Positions 41,956 through 52,436 of a DNA stretch of 64,000 bases are shown here, piece by piece (position 1 is the first letter of the stretch; every line of letters starts with the position of its first letter). Position numbers and translations under genes: made by a program. The notes under the pieces were generated by a model that saw only the letters and a program-made list of their open reading frames with translations, did not search any database and was not told where the DNA came from. The stretch is from Nitrospira sp. (GTDB lineage: Bacteria > Nitrospirota > Nitrospiria > Nitrospirales > Nitrospiraceae), in NCBI GenBank assembly GCA_005116955.1, contig SWDI01000005.1:307063-371062 (forward strand). Direction: 5' to 3'.

Positions 41956-44618
41956 CGACCCCCACGGCACAGATGGTTCGCATCATGATCGACGGGATGA
42001 CGGTCAACGTCCCCAAAGGCACGTTGGTGATCGAGGCCGCCCGCCGTGTCGGCGTCATGATTCCGCATTTCTGCTACCACCCGAAACTCAAGCCGGATGC
42101 CAATTGCCGCATGTGCCTGGTTGAAATTGAAAAGGTACCCAAGTTACAAACGGCATGCAGCACGCCGGTTGATGAAGGCATGAACGTACGGACGGCCACC
42201 ACCGTGGTCAACGACGCGCATAAATCCGTGCTCGAGTTCATCCTCGCCAACCATCCACTCGATTGCCCGGTCTGCGATCAGGGTGGAAAATGCGACCTCC
42301 AAGACTTTTCTCACCAGTACACCGCAACCAGTCGGTTCACGGAAACCAAGCGCGTCTTCCAAAAGGAGTATTTCAGCCCACTCATCGAAACACAGATGAA
42401 TCGCTGCGTGCAGTGCCTCCGCTGCGTCCGATACTGCGATGAAGTCATGGACGTCAAAGCGCTGGCCCCGGTCGGTCGCGGCACCATGACGGAAATCAAG
42501 CACTTCGGCTTTCACCCGCTCGATTGCGAGTTCTGTGGAGGCTGCGTCCAGATCTGCCCGGTTGGAGCGATTACCAGCCGGCTGTCCATGTACGAATATC
42601 GGCCCTGGATGTTGAAACGAGCCGAAACCATCTGCGGCTACTGCGGAGATGGGTGTCAAATGACCGTCCAGACGAAGGGACAGGAACTCATTGAGGTGAA
42701 CTCGGCACATGGAGCGGGACGCAACAACGGCGACCTGTGTGCTCGTGGATTTTTTGGATTCCATGCGGCCAGTCATCCCCAGCGGCTCACTCATCCGCTC
42801 ATTCGGCGTCACGGCGCACTCGTGCAAGTCACATGGGAAGAAGCCCTGGAATATGTTGCGGATCGTGTGAACGAGATTAAAGCTGCCCATGGTGGACCGA
42901 GCTTCGGTGGGCTGATTTCTGGGCGGTGCACCAACGAGGAACTGTATCTGTTTCAGAAATTTCTCCGTATGGCGATCGGGACCAACCATATCGACAGCAG
43001 CGCGCGTTATGGCCACGTCAATGGCCTACAGGCCATGCAACTCGTGCAAGGGACGCATCGATGGACCGTCACCTTCGAGGACATCCTGGACGCGGATGTC
43101 CTCATCCTCGTCGGCACGAACATCACCGAGACCAATCCCATCACCGGCCTCAAAGTGAAAGAGGCGGTCAAGAAGCGCCAGGCGACGCTGATCACGATCG
43201 AATCACTGGAACCCGTCGTCGATACGATGAGCAATATCGCCAATCTTTCGCACCATCATTTCCGTATTCCGACCAGCGACACACACCATGCGATCGTCGG
43301 TCTGGTGAAGGCCGTCCTCGAACAGAATTTGACACAACCAGACCTCGCGCAACGACATCCGACGTATGTCAACGCCATGACGAGCGCACTACAACAGATC
43401 TCGTGGCAAGACCTCCAGGCAGCCACCGGGATCGAGCCGGATGCGTTTGTGAGGGCAGCCAAAGTGGCGGCAGGAGCGCGCCGGGTCGTGATCATGGCCG
43501 GGCAGCTCTTGTTGCGAAGCGAACAGGGCTACAGTGGGTGTTTGACCCTCCTCGATCTCCTTCTTCTGACAGGGAAGTTGGATGCCCCTGGCTGTGGATT
43601 TGCCCCGCTCGCCGAAGAAAATAACGACCAGGGCGCGATCGAAATGGGAACCGTCACCGAGCTGCTTCCCGGAGCACAGCCCATCACCAACGACACAGAG
43701 CGCGAGCGGATCGCGAAACAATGGAAAGGCGAACTTCCAACTGACAAAGGAGCGTCCCTCATCGAGATGTTGGAGCGAGCCCGCGTGGGATCTCTCAAGG
43801 CCATGTTCATCGTTGGAGAGAATCCAGTCGGAAGCCTCCCTGCGGTGATCCATGCCGAGGCCTCGCTGCGCAATCTTGATCTCTTGGTATGCCAGGAGCT
43901 ATTTTTAACGGAGACGGCCGCCTTGGCTCACGTCGTATTACCGGCCGCGAGTTCCCTGGAAAAACATGGAACGTTTACCAATACCGAGGGACATGTGCAG
44001 GCTGTTCGTCCGGCGATCGAGCCCGTCGGAGACAGTCGCCCCGACTGGGAGATCTTTTCCGCGCTTTCTATCTTATTGAACTCACCCATGGAATATGCCG
44101 AGAGCAAGGAAATCCTGAAGGAAATTCGAAGCCTCATTCCTGGCTATAGCTCGCTGGGGCCCACACCGTTGCCGCCCAAAGTGGATCACTCGGCCGTGGA
44201 CCGCTATCTCACCGATGGCTATCAGCGTGACCTCGCATCGAGGTATCACCCGATCTCACGCGCGTCTAGGCCGGATGGAACCGTACGACTAGAATTGGCA
44301 CAGAGTCTCTTCCATTCTGGAAAATTATCCACACGATCAAAGGGATTGTTACAAGTCGAAGGAAGTGGTCGGCTCCGTATCAGTCCATCTGACGCCGCAC
44401 GCTTTGCCTTGTCAGATGGCGATCGTGTCCGCCTCTCCAGCACCTCCGGGGAAATGACAACCGAGGTCAAAATTATGGAACGGGTCCCACAAGGAACGGC
44501 CTGGTTCCCGTCTCACTTTGGTCAAGCGGCCGTCCAACTATTTGAATGTGCTATCGATCCGATCACCCATGTGCCGTCGTTCCGGACGGCGACGGTGTCC
44601 ATGATGAAGGTGGCGTGA
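41952..44618 (+). CDS. nuoG: NADH-quinone oxidoreductase subunit G
   Basis: The 888-residue iron-sulphur protein has a 2Fe-2S domain ('HFCYHPKLKPDANCRMCLVE'), the His/Cys cluster region 'CPVCDQGGKCDLQDF' (about 98-112), two 4Fe-4S motifs ('RCVQCLRCVRYC' and 'CEFCGGCVQICPVGAI') and a molybdopterin-oxidoreductase-like domain starting with 'CGYCGDGCQMTV', which would hold the extra N7 cluster. The start overlaps nuoF by four bases (ATGA). It relays electrons from NuoF toward NuoI and NuoB. Confidence 0.95.
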   Translation: MTTPTAQMVRIMIDGMTVNVPKGTLVIEAARRVGVMIPHFCYHPKLKPDANCRMCLVEIEKVPKLQTACSTPVDEGMNVRTATTVVNDAHKSVLEFILANHPLDCPVCDQGGKCDLQDFSHQYTATSRFTETKRVFQKEYFSPLIETQMNRCVQCLRCVRYCDEVMDVKALAPVGRGTMTEIKHFGFHPLDCEFCGGCVQICPVGAITSRLSMYEYRPWMLKRAETICGYCGDGCQMTVQTKGQELIEVNSAHGAGRNNGDLCARGFFGFHAASHPQRLTHPLIRRHGALVQVTWEEALEYVADRVNEIKAAHGGPSFGGLISGRCTNEELYLFQKFLRMAIGTNHIDSSARYGHVNGLQAMQLVQGTHRWTVTFEDILDADVLILVGTNITETNPITGLKVKEAVKKRQATLITIESLEPVVDTMSNIANLSHHHFRIPTSDTHHAIVGLVKAVLEQNLTQPDLAQRHPTYVNAMTSALQQISWQDLQAATGIEPDAFVRAAKVAAGARRVVIMAGQLLLRSEQGYSGCLTLLDLLLLTGKLDAPGCGFAPLAEENNDQGAIEMGTVTELLPGAQPITNDTERERIAKQWKGELPTDKGASLIEMLERARVGSLKAMFIVGENPVGSLPAVIHAEASLRNLDLLVCQELFLTETAALAHVVLPAASSLEKHGTFTNTEGHVQAVRPAIEPVGDSRPDWEIFSALSILLNSPMEYAESKEILKEIRSLIPGYSSLGPTPLPPKVDHSAVDRYLTDGYQRDLASRYHPISRASRPDGTVRLELAQSLFHSGKLSTRSKGLLQVEGSGRLRISPSDAARFALSDGDRVRLSSTSGEMTTEVKIMERVPQGTAWFPSHFGQAAVQLFECAIDPITHVPSFRTATVSMMKVA

Positions 44619-44665
44619 TGAGGCTCGTTCAACGCGGATCACTGTGCTAATCGAGGAGTCCTATC

Positions 44666-45742
44666 GTGACTGAATTCGGATTGCGTCTCGCTATCTCCCT
44701 GACCCAGATCGCCGCGGTCATGGGCATCGTGGTCATCACGGTCCTTCTCCTCACCCTTGCGGAACGAAAAGTTCTCGGCTGGATGCAGGACCGCATGGGT
44801 CCCATGGAGGTGGGTCCCTACGGCATTCTTCAACCCTTTGCGGATGCCATCAAGCTCTTCTTTAAGGAGGACATTATCCCTGCCGGGGCCAACAAATTTC
44901 TGTTTACCATGGCCCCAATCCTCTGTTTAGTTCCTGCATTCATCGGATTTGCCGTCATTCCGTGGGGTCCCAATCAAACGTTTGAGGTCGGCGGCGTCAC
45001 TGTGAGACCGTTTATCATTAGTGACATCAATATTGGCATTCTGTACATCTTGGCCTTCGCGTCGCTCGGGGCCTACGGCATCATCCTGGGAGGATGGGCG
45101 TCCAACAGTAAATACTCCTTGCTTGGTGGGCTACGGTCGGCGGCGCAGATCATCAGTTACGAGCTCAATGTGGGACTGTCCATTGTCGGCGTGTTGATTC
45201 TGGGCGGTTCACTCAGCCTGGTGTCAATCACCGATGCCCAGGCCGGAGGATTTTGGCATTGGTATCTCTTCGCATTACCGGCCCCTCAAATTTTCGCGTT
45301 TGTCATCTATGTGATCTCAGCGGTAGCGGAAACCAACCGGGTCCCGTTCGATCTGCCGGAAGCGGAGAGCGAGCTTGTCGCTGGTTTCTTTACCGAGTAC
45401 AGCGGCTTGCGATTCGCCTTCTTCTTCCTCGCCGAATACGCCAATATGGTCCTGGTCTCGTGTGTCGCTGCCGCACTATTTCTCGGTGGCTGGAATGCGC
45501 CATATCCCGGAACGATTATGGGGTTCATCGGCCTGCCGTCCCTGGCCTGGGTCGAGAACACCATGTGGTTTGCGGTCAAGACCTACTCACTTTTATTTCT
45601 CTTCTTTTGGCTGAGAGCCACGTTGCCAAGATTGCGATACGATCAGCTGATGAGGTTCGGCTGGAAAGTGCTGTTGCCCATAGCGTTAGGGAACATCGTC
45701 GTGACGGCTATTGCCGTATTTATCTACCAACAGATGAAGTAG
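44666..45742 (+). CDS. nuoH: NADH-quinone oxidoreductase subunit H
   Basis: The 358-residue membrane protein has about eight or nine helices and the family motifs 'LTLAERKVLGWMQDRMGP' (about 29-46), 'QPFADAIKLFFKED' and 'AETNRVPFDLPEAESELVAG' (about 220-239). It forms part of the quinone chamber and its charged channel. The GTG start has GAGGAG upstream. Confidence 0.96.
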   Translation: MTEFGLRLAISLTQIAAVMGIVVITVLLLTLAERKVLGWMQDRMGPMEVGPYGILQPFADAIKLFFKEDIIPAGANKFLFTMAPILCLVPAFIGFAVIPWGPNQTFEVGGVTVRPFIISDINIGILYILAFASLGAYGIILGGWASNSKYSLLGGLRSAAQIISYELNVGLSIVGVLILGGSLSLVSITDAQAGGFWHWYLFALPAPQIFAFVIYVISAVAETNRVPFDLPEAESELVAGFFTEYSGLRFAFFFLAEYANMVLVSCVAAALFLGGWNAPYPGTIMGFIGLPSLAWVENTMWFAVKTYSLLFLFFWLRATLPRLRYDQLMRFGWKVLLPIALGNIVVTAIAVFIYQQMK

Positions 45743-45756
45743 TGCACGAGACCGAT

Positions 45757-46323
45757 ATGGCATCGACCGCAAGCACCAAACGTCTGAGCCTATCTGCATG
45801 GCTCAAAACCATCACCTTCTATGAGATCCTCGTCGGCATGAAAGCAACGCTCTCTCACCTATTAAATTACCGTCCGGTCACGCTGCAATATCCTCATGAG
45901 AAGCGCACGCTGCCGGACAACTATCGAGGCATGCTCGCGCTGCTCCGATATGACGATGGGACCGAGAAGTGCGTGGGATGCGACCTCTGTGAAGCCGCCT
46001 GTCCGTCTCGCGTCATCCGGGTCGTCAGCGCCGAAGTGCCGGGTGAACCGACGAAGCGATACTCAAAAGAATATTACATGGACATGACTCGCTGCCTGTT
46101 CTGCGGGATGTGCGTGGACGCCTGTCCCGTCGATGCGCTGGGTATGACGAGAGAATTTGAATGGGCAGTCTACGACAAGCGCCAGCTGCACCTGAATAAA
46201 CAACAATTGCTCGCGATCGGCGACCGTTCGTTCCCAGTCCAAGAGAAACGTCTGGAGCTGCAACATCCAAACGTCGCGTTCTTCAACGTGGCATTCAAGC
46301 ACGTGCCACCAAAACCGGACTGA
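45757..46323 (+). CDS. nuoI: NADH-quinone oxidoreductase subunit I
   Basis: The 188-residue product has two 4Fe-4S motifs: 'CVGCDLCEAACPSRVI' (about 72-87) and 'CLFCGMCVDACPVDAL' (about 112-127), for clusters N6a and N6b. The frame stays open far upstream into nuoH, but that part is out of frame with nuoH and not real. The ATG at 45757, 14 bases after the nuoH stop, gives the normal length. Confidence 0.95.
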   Translation: MASTASTKRLSLSAWLKTITFYEILVGMKATLSHLLNYRPVTLQYPHEKRTLPDNYRGMLALLRYDDGTEKCVGCDLCEAACPSRVIRVVSAEVPGEPTKRYSKEYYMDMTRCLFCGMCVDACPVDALGMTREFEWAVYDKRQLHLNKQQLLAIGDRSFPVQEKRLELQHPNVAFFNVAFKHVPPKPD

Positions 46324-46411
46324 CTCTTAAAGAGTGCTCATTAGACGAGTAATAACTGCATCACCGTTGCGTTAGGCTAGCCCAGGTCGGCCGCTAACCC
46401 AGGAATCATCC

Positions 46412-46936
46412 ATGTCGCAGCTGTTTTTTGGATACTTCGCCGGAATGATCGCCATCACCGCCATTCTCGTGGTGGTGTTCAGAAATCCTGTCTACAGTGC
46501 GCTTTCACTCTTGGTCATGTTTTTCCATGTCGCGGGACTCTTCATCACACTCCATGCTGAATTTCTCGCGGCCGTGCAGATCATCGTCTATGCCGGGGCT
46601 ATTCTCGTGCTGTATCTGTTCGTCGTCATGATACTCAATGTCACGCAAGACGACCATTACCACAGCCAATGGCGGATTGCCGGAGTGGTCTGCATTCCAT
46701 TGTTCATTGAGTTCATGCTGCTTCTCTCCGGAGGGGCCGGCGCACTCAACACGGGGAGTCCATCGCTCCAGTCCGGACCGCATGAGGCTATTACCGCCAA
46801 CAATACGTTGGCCATCGGCAAGACACTTTTTTCAACCTATTTATTTCCGTTCGAGGTGGCCTCCTTGGTACTCCTTGTGGCAATGATCGGCGCCATCGTC
46901 ATCGCCAAACGCGACATTGGCGAACACGACGCATAA
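46412..46936 (+). CDS. nuoJ: NADH-quinone oxidoreductase subunit J
   Basis: The 174-residue membrane protein has five helices. It has the NuoJ motif 'NPVYSALSLLVMFFHVAGLF' (about 29-48), then 'AEFLAAVQIIVYAGAILVLY' and 'LYLFVVMILN'. AGGA lies upstream of the ATG. It belongs to the antenna-like part of the proton-pumping arm. Confidence 0.95.
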   Translation: MSQLFFGYFAGMIAITAILVVVFRNPVYSALSLLVMFFHVAGLFITLHAEFLAAVQIIVYAGAILVLYLFVVMILNVTQDDHYHSQWRIAGVVCIPLFIEFMLLLSGGAGALNTGSPSLQSGPHEAITANNTLAIGKTLFSTYLFPFEVASLVLLVAMIGAIVIAKRDIGEHDA

Positions 46937-46962
46937 CACATGACACAAACGGGCGGTGACGA

Positions 46963-47268
46963 ATGACCATTCCCATCTCGTACTACCTTATCTTGAGTGC
47001 CATCGTCTTCTTCACAGGCGTGATGGGTGTGCTCATCCGGCGCAATATCATTGCCATTCTGCTGTCGGTGGAACTGATGCTGAACGCCACCAACATTAAC
47101 TTCGTCGCGTTCTCCCACCATCTGCAGGATCTTGGCGGTCAAGTGTTCGTCTTTTTTGCCTTAACGGTGGCCGCAGCGGAGGTTGCCGTCGGACTCGCGA
47201 TTATCATCGCCCTGCACCGATCGAGATCCACGATCAATGTTGAAGAGTTCAACCTGCTCAAATGGTAA
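46963..47268 (+). CDS. nuoK: NADH-quinone oxidoreductase subunit K
   Basis: The 101-residue protein has three helices with the conserved membrane Glu in '[20 protein letters not shown]' (about 31-50) and '[18 protein letters not shown]' (about 67-84). It is part of the Mrp-like proton path. Confidence 0.96.
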   Translation: MTIPISYYLILSAIVFFTGVMGVLIRRNIIAILLSVELMLNATNINFVAFSHHLQDLGGQVFVFFALTVAAAEVAVGLAIIIALHRSRSTINVEEFNLLKW

Positions 47269-47280
47269 AGGACGTCACGA

Positions 47281-47356
47281 GTCAGCCGTCATTGGTGAAA
47301 AACCATGTCTATCACCCTGATTGTTCCAAGTGACCGACTGACCAATGACGATTGAC
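47281..47356. repeat. Inverted repeat between nuoK and nuoL
   Basis: CGTCATTGGT at 47287-47296 is matched exactly by ACCAATGACG at 47341-47350, and GTCAG and TTGACC words extend the arms. The right arm ends 11 bases before the nuoL ATG. A closely related repeat is found at 57139-57210. Confidence 0.65.
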
Positions 47357-47361
47357 CATTT

Positions 47362-49257
47362 ATGATCTACGCTCTTATCCCACTCCTTCCACTGACCGCT
47401 TTTTTGATCCTTGGCTTGGCTGGCCGGCACATCAACGCCCGCGCCCATCTTGTCGCGGTCCCGGCAGTCCTGTTGTCGCTCGCCTTGTCGGTGGGGGCCT
47501 TTATAGAAGTGGCTTCTGGCTCTGTCATTTCGCTTCCGCTCTATACCTGGTTGACATCCGGAACTCTGGATATTCACATCGGTCTTCATATCGACCGACT
47601 CACCGCCGTGATGCTGCTACTGGTCACCGGTGTGAGTTCGCTTGTACACGTCTATACCATCGGTTACATGCATGGTGATCCAGGCTATGCCCGTTTCTTC
47701 GGCTACATCGCCTTGTTCACCTTCTCCATGTTGATGTTGGTGCTGGCCGACAACTTATTACAGCTCTTCGTGTTCTGGGAAGCCGTTGGACTGTGCTCCT
47801 ATCTGCTGATCGGCCATTGGTACGAACGGGCGTCCGCCTGTGCAGCCGCCACCAAGGCGTTCCTCGTCAATCGCGTGGGCGATTTCGGGTTCATGCTGGG
47901 CCTACTGCTTGTCTGGTACAGCTTTGGTTCGCTAAACTACCTCGACATCTTTCCTGCCCTCCACGAAGCGACTGAAGTGACGATGAACCTCCTCGGTCCT
48001 TTCGGTGGAACATGGGAGGTTTCCGTCTTCACTCTCATCGCACTCTTGCTCTTCACCGGCGCGGTGGGTAAATCGGCTCAAGTTCCGCTGCACGTGTGGC
48101 TGCCGGACGCGATGGAAGGTCCCACACCAATCTCGGCTCTTATCCATGCCGCCACAATGGTCACAGCCGGCGTGTTCATGGTGGCACGACTGGCTCCAAT
48201 CTATAACCTGTCTCCGACCGCAATGAGTGTCGTCGCGATCACAGGTGCCGTGACGATGGTCCTCGGCGCCACGATCGCATTGACTCAAACCGACATCAAG
48301 CGTGTCGTCGCATATTCGACGGTTAGTCAGCTCGGATACATGATCATGGCGTGCGGGCTCGGCGCCTATGCCTCGGGCATGTACCATCTGCTCACGCACG
48401 GCGCGTTCAAGGCCTTGCTGTTTTTAGGCTGCGGCTCCGTGATTATTGCCCTGCACCATGAGCAAGATATGAGGCACATGGGCGGTCTCAAAGACAAGTT
48501 ACCAATTACCTACTGGACGTTTGTGGTGGGCTCGCTGGCGCTTGCCGGTTTTCCTCTGACCGCTGGCTTCTTCAGTAAGGATGACATTCTCGTGTCTGCC
48601 TGGTCGTCTGGCGACCTTGGCCGGACCCTGACGCTCCTGGGTCTACTGACGGCGCTCCTGACCGCTTTCTATAGCTTCCGGCTCGTGTTCGTGACCTTCT
48701 GGGGAACGTCCCATGTTGATCCGCACCATGCGGAGCACCTCCACGAGCCTTCACGGACAATCACGACACCGCTCATCATTCTCGCAGTTTTCAGTGTTCT
48801 GACTGGTTATCTCGGCATCCCATCGTTCCTAGAACCTATTTTTCAAACCGGGGGTGAACCAGCCGTCCCTCATGGCTCGGATGGGCTCATGATTATGGCA
48901 GCGGCGACAGCGATGGGTCTGATCGGCATGGCCGCCGCCTATTACGTGTATGTCCTCAACCCGGATCTTCCGGAACGCTTGGCGCGACAGTGGGGTCGTC
49001 TCTATCGGGGCTCGTTGAACAAGTGGTATGTCGATGAGGCCTACGATTGCCTATTCGTACGACCAACACTTGCGGCAGCTTCCAAACTCTGGAAGCATGT
49101 TGATGTCCACGTGATCGATGGAACCGTCAATGGTATCGCACGCGCCATCACCTGGGGGGGATGGCTGTTACGGCTGGTCCAGAGCGGGCAGACCCAGCAC
49201 TATGCCTTGGCGATGGCGGTGGGGATCGTCGTGTTAACGGCGTATCTCCTTCTTTGA
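47362..49257 (+). CDS. nuoL: NADH-quinone oxidoreductase subunit L
   Basis: The 631-residue antiporter-like subunit has about 16 helices. Motifs include 'LFVFWEAVGLCSYLLIGHWY' (about 134-153), 'AVGKSAQVPLHVWLPDAMEG' (about 234-253), 'PTPISALIHAATMVTAGVFM' and 'DIKRVVAYSTVSQLGYM'. The C-terminal part contains the lateral helix region. It is the distal proton pump. The ribosome site is weak because the repeat lies just upstream. Confidence 0.96.
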   Translation: MIYALIPLLPLTAFLILGLAGRHINARAHLVAVPAVLLSLALSVGAFIEVASGSVISLPLYTWLTSGTLDIHIGLHIDRLTAVMLLLVTGVSSLVHVYTIGYMHGDPGYARFFGYIALFTFSMLMLVLADNLLQLFVFWEAVGLCSYLLIGHWYERASACAAATKAFLVNRVGDFGFMLGLLLVWYSFGSLNYLDIFPALHEATEVTMNLLGPFGGTWEVSVFTLIALLLFTGAVGKSAQVPLHVWLPDAMEGPTPISALIHAATMVTAGVFMVARLAPIYNLSPTAMSVVAITGAVTMVLGATIALTQTDIKRVVAYSTVSQLGYMIMACGLGAYASGMYHLLTHGAFKALLFLGCGSVIIALHHEQDMRHMGGLKDKLPITYWTFVVGSLALAGFPLTAGFFSKDDILVSAWSSGDLGRTLTLLGLLTALLTAFYSFRLVFVTFWGTSHVDPHHAEHLHEPSRTITTPLIILAVFSVLTGYLGIPSFLEPIFQTGGEPAVPHGSDGLMIMAAATAMGLIGMAAAYYVYVLNPDLPERLARQWGRLYRGSLNKWYVDEAYDCLFVRPTLAAASKLWKHVDVHVIDGTVNGIARAITWGGWLLRLVQSGQTQHYALAMAVGIVVLTAYLLL

Positions 49258-49347
49258 AACACCACGGATACGTAGCGAGATTGACGTTACAATGACCGAT
49301 TTCACACGATGCCGTTTGTATTTGGTATCACTGATGCAGGAGTCCAG

Positions 49348-50934
49348 ATGACCGGCTTTCCGTGGCTCACAGTACTGGTCGTCCTCCCGCTGGCCGGGGC
49401 CATTGCTGTCTTCGCGGCGAACGAGCGCTCCATCAAGGTGACGGCTCTCGCTGTAGCCGTAGCCAACCTCCTGATCTCACTCCCGCTCTGGTGGTTGTTC
49501 GATGCGTCGTCCGGTGAGATGCAGTTCGTGGAATCGGCGCGGTGGATCCCGTCGCTGTCCATCAATTATCGGCTTGGACTTGATGGAATCAGCCTCCCGC
49601 TCGTTCTCATGACGACGGTCCTGATGCCGCTCTGCATTCTGATCTCATGGCACTCCATCGAGATCAGAATGCGGAGTTTCATGGCCATGCTGCTCATTAT
49701 GGAAAGCGCCATGATCGGCGTGTTCACCGCGCTGGACTTTGTGTTGTTCTATGTCTTTTGGGAAGCAATGCTGATTCCGATGTACCTGTTGATCGGGATC
49801 TGGGGTGGGCCGAATCGGCTCTACGCCGCGATCAAATTCTTGCTCTATACGCTCGCCGGCAGTGTCTTGCTACTAGTCGCGATCTTGGTGCTGTATTTCC
49901 AGGGCGGCCAGACGTTCGACATTCTTCAATTGAGTCAAGGCACCTATTCCCATTCATTGCAATTCTGGCTCTTCCTTGCGTTCTTCGCCGCATTCGCCGT
50001 CAAAGTTCCCATGTTCCCCTTCCATACCTGGCTGCCTGATGCGCACGTGGAAGCACCCACAGCCGGCAGCGTCATACTCGCCAGCGTACTGCTCAAGATG
50101 GGCACCTATGGGTTTCTCCGTTTCAGCCTGCCGATGTTGCCTGACGCCTCTCAAGCATTTACGCCAGTGATGGTGGTGCTCTCCATTGTCGCCATCATCT
50201 ATGGGGCCTACATGGCACTCGCTCAGTCCGACTTAAAAAAACTCATCGCCTATTCGAGTGTGAGCCACATGGGATTTGTCACACTCGGCCTCTTTATGTT
50301 TAATATTCAAGGAATCGAAGGCGCCGTTATGCAGATGGTGAACCACGGCATCACCACTGGTGGACTCTTTCTCTGCGTTGGAATGATTTATGAACGCACC
50401 CATAGCCGACAGATCGCTGACAATACTGGGCTCACCAAGCCGATGCCACGGTATGCGACCTTCCTCGTCATTTTTTCATTGTCTTCATTGGGGCTGCCCG
50501 GCACAAACAGTTTTGTCGGGGAGTTTATGATTCTTGCAGGTGCCTTCCTCTGGAGCAAGATCGCCACGGCCTTTGCGTTGTTGGGAATTATCCTGGCGGC
50601 AGCCTACTTGCTCTGGATGGTCCAGCGTGTCGCCTTCGGCGTCCCCGATCCGCATATCCTCCCGAAGCTTCGCGATGTGAACCTGCGTGAGATGATCACC
50701 GTGGTGCCGCTTGTCGTCTTGATCTTCGTGATCGGGATCTTCCCGAACCCCATCCTGACTCGCATGCATCCCAGCGTAGAGAAAGTCATCGCGCGCGTCT
50801 TCCCGCCAGCTGCTGAACACGCGTCGGTCATACCTAGGATGACCCCATTCACTCCATCTGTGGAACGAATCACCGCACCGACTGGACCGATGTTCAGTCA
50901 AGAAACGAAGACCGCATCTGAGGGCCGACCATGA
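49348..50934 (+). CDS. nuoM: NADH-quinone oxidoreductase subunit M
   Basis: The product has 528 residues from the ATG at 49348 (CAGGAG 5 bases upstream; the ATG at 49309 has no site). About 14 helices are present, with 'VLFYVFWEAMLIPMYLLIGI' (about 134-153), 'AFAVKVPMFPFHTWLPDAHV' (about 216-235) and 'DLKKLIAYSSVSHMGFV'. It is the second antiporter-like proton pump. The C-terminal 60 residues are hydrophilic and Pro/Thr-rich. Confidence 0.95.
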   Translation: MTGFPWLTVLVVLPLAGAIAVFAANERSIKVTALAVAVANLLISLPLWWLFDASSGEMQFVESARWIPSLSINYRLGLDGISLPLVLMTTVLMPLCILISWHSIEIRMRSFMAMLLIMESAMIGVFTALDFVLFYVFWEAMLIPMYLLIGIWGGPNRLYAAIKFLLYTLAGSVLLLVAILVLYFQGGQTFDILQLSQGTYSHSLQFWLFLAFFAAFAVKVPMFPFHTWLPDAHVEAPTAGSVILASVLLKMGTYGFLRFSLPMLPDASQAFTPVMVVLSIVAIIYGAYMALAQSDLKKLIAYSSVSHMGFVTLGLFMFNIQGIEGAVMQMVNHGITTGGLFLCVGMIYERTHSRQIADNTGLTKPMPRYATFLVIFSLSSLGLPGTNSFVGEFMILAGAFLWSKIATAFALLGIILAAAYLLWMVQRVAFGVPDPHILPKLRDVNLREMITVVPLVVLIFVIGIFPNPILTRMHPSVEKVIARVFPPAAEHASVIPRMTPFTPSVERITAPTGPMFSQETKTASEGRP

Positions 50935-52400
50935 TGCCCTTCTCGTCGGCAGACCTCTTCCTCATCCTACCGGAGTTGCTGATCATCACGGCAGCCTGCA
51001 TCGTGTTCGTGCTCGATCCGGTGCTGCGGACATCCGACAAAGACGGCTTGGTCTGGCTGAGCCTGGGAACACTGGCCGTCTGCATGGGGTTGACGGCGTC
51101 CCAGATACAGGCTCCCGCCACAATCTTTAGTGGACTCGTCGTAATCGATGCGTACGGAGCCTTCTGGAAACTGCTCCTCTACTTCGTCACCGGTCTGACC
51201 ATTCTCCTCTCTCATTCCTACTTGAAGGAAGAGCGGCTGTACTTCGGCGAATATTACGGCTTCGTCTTACTCTCGCTCGTGGGAATGATGGTCATGGTCT
51301 CGTCGTCCGATTTATTGACACTCTATCTGGGCACTGAACTGATGTCCCTCTCGCTGTATGTCATGGCGGGCCTGAAGCGATCGGAACCTCGCTCCTTGGA
51401 AGCCTCGGCCAAGTACTTCGTGTTGGGAGCGTTTTCATCGGGCATCCTCCTCTACGGCATCTCGCTCCTCTATGGAGCGACCGGAAGCACCAGACTTCCG
51501 GAGATCGCCGCAGCGATCTCCAGCCGTAACCTGGATGATCCGCTCTTGTTGTTTGCCACGATCCTGCTCACGGTCGGATTCGGGTTCAAACTTGCCGTCG
51601 TGCCGTTTCACATGTGGACGCCGGATGTTTACCAAGGCGCACCGACCTCCGTCACCGCCTTCATGGCGGTGGCCGCCAAAGCTGCAAGCTTCGGCGCATT
51701 CCTCAGAGTGTTCATTGAAGGGCTCGGTGGCTTGAAAGCCAACTGGTCTGCGATGTTCCTCATCCTGTGCCTCGCCACCCTGATCTTGGGAAATATCCTC
51801 GCATTGGTACAGATCAATGTGAAACGCATGCTGGCCTACTCAAGCATTGCCCATGCCGGCTACGCATTGGTCGGCGTGGTGGCAACGGGACACATGGGAA
51901 ACTCGTCCGGCATTGCCAGCGTGCTGCTCTATCTCTCGCTCTACGCATTCATGACGTTCGGCGCGTTCGCCATCGTCGCCATGCTTCGCAAGGGCGGGAT
52001 CGAAGGAGACAACATCGAAGATTTTACCGGTCTTGCCAAACGGCATCCTGTGGCTGCGCTGCTCATGTTGATCTTCATGGTCTCACTGGCAGGCATTCCT
52101 CCGACCGCAGGGTTCATCGGAAAACTGTATGTCTTCATGTCGGCAGTGGAAGCCGGCCTGCCATGGCTCGCTGCCGTTGCGCTCATCTTTGCCGTCATCT
52201 CGGCCTATTACTACCTCCGGCTAGTGATGGTCATGTACATGCGCGAGCCGAGTGACCTATCGAGCACCAGCCCTCGGATGGTCATGTCACCGAGTCTCTC
52301 CATCGTGTTGGCCTGCGCGGTGGCCGGGGTGGTGATCTTTGGGATCTATCCCAACCCACTCGTGAACTTCGCCATACAAGCGGTATCGGCGCTCAAGTAA
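50931..52400 (+). CDS. nuoN: NADH-quinone oxidoreductase subunit N
   Basis: The 489-residue antiporter-like subunit has about 14 helices, with 'LYLGTELMSLSLYVMAGLKR' (about 131-150), 'GFKLAVVPFHMWTPDVYQGA' (about 220-239) and 'INVKRMLAYSSIAHAGYALV'. The start overlaps nuoM by four bases (ATGA). It completes the nuo operon, so every standard bacterial complex I subunit is encoded here. Confidence 0.96.
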   Translation: MMPFSSADLFLILPELLIITAACIVFVLDPVLRTSDKDGLVWLSLGTLAVCMGLTASQIQAPATIFSGLVVIDAYGAFWKLLLYFVTGLTILLSHSYLKEERLYFGEYYGFVLLSLVGMMVMVSSSDLLTLYLGTELMSLSLYVMAGLKRSEPRSLEASAKYFVLGAFSSGILLYGISLLYGATGSTRLPEIAAAISSRNLDDPLLLFATILLTVGFGFKLAVVPFHMWTPDVYQGAPTSVTAFMAVAAKAASFGAFLRVFIEGLGGLKANWSAMFLILCLATLILGNILALVQINVKRMLAYSSIAHAGYALVGVVATGHMGNSSGIASVLLYLSLYAFMTFGAFAIVAMLRKGGIEGDNIEDFTGLAKRHPVAALLMLIFMVSLAGIPPTAGFIGKLYVFMSAVEAGLPWLAAVALIFAVISAYYYLRLVMVMYMREPSDLSSTSPRMVMSPSLSIVLACAVAGVVIFGIYPNPLVNFAIQAVSALK

Positions 52401-52436
52401 GGTCGTCGTGGTTTGCCGATCCGCATGCGGAGCATC

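Noticed and set aside
42144-43016. 290-codon minus-strand ORF antisense to nuoG
   Set aside because: nuoG is complete with all cluster motifs; the antisense product has no recognisable features.
45253-45756. Upstream extension of nuoI into nuoH
   Set aside because: The frame is open by chance; it differs from the nuoH frame and the extra 168 residues have no NuoI similarity.
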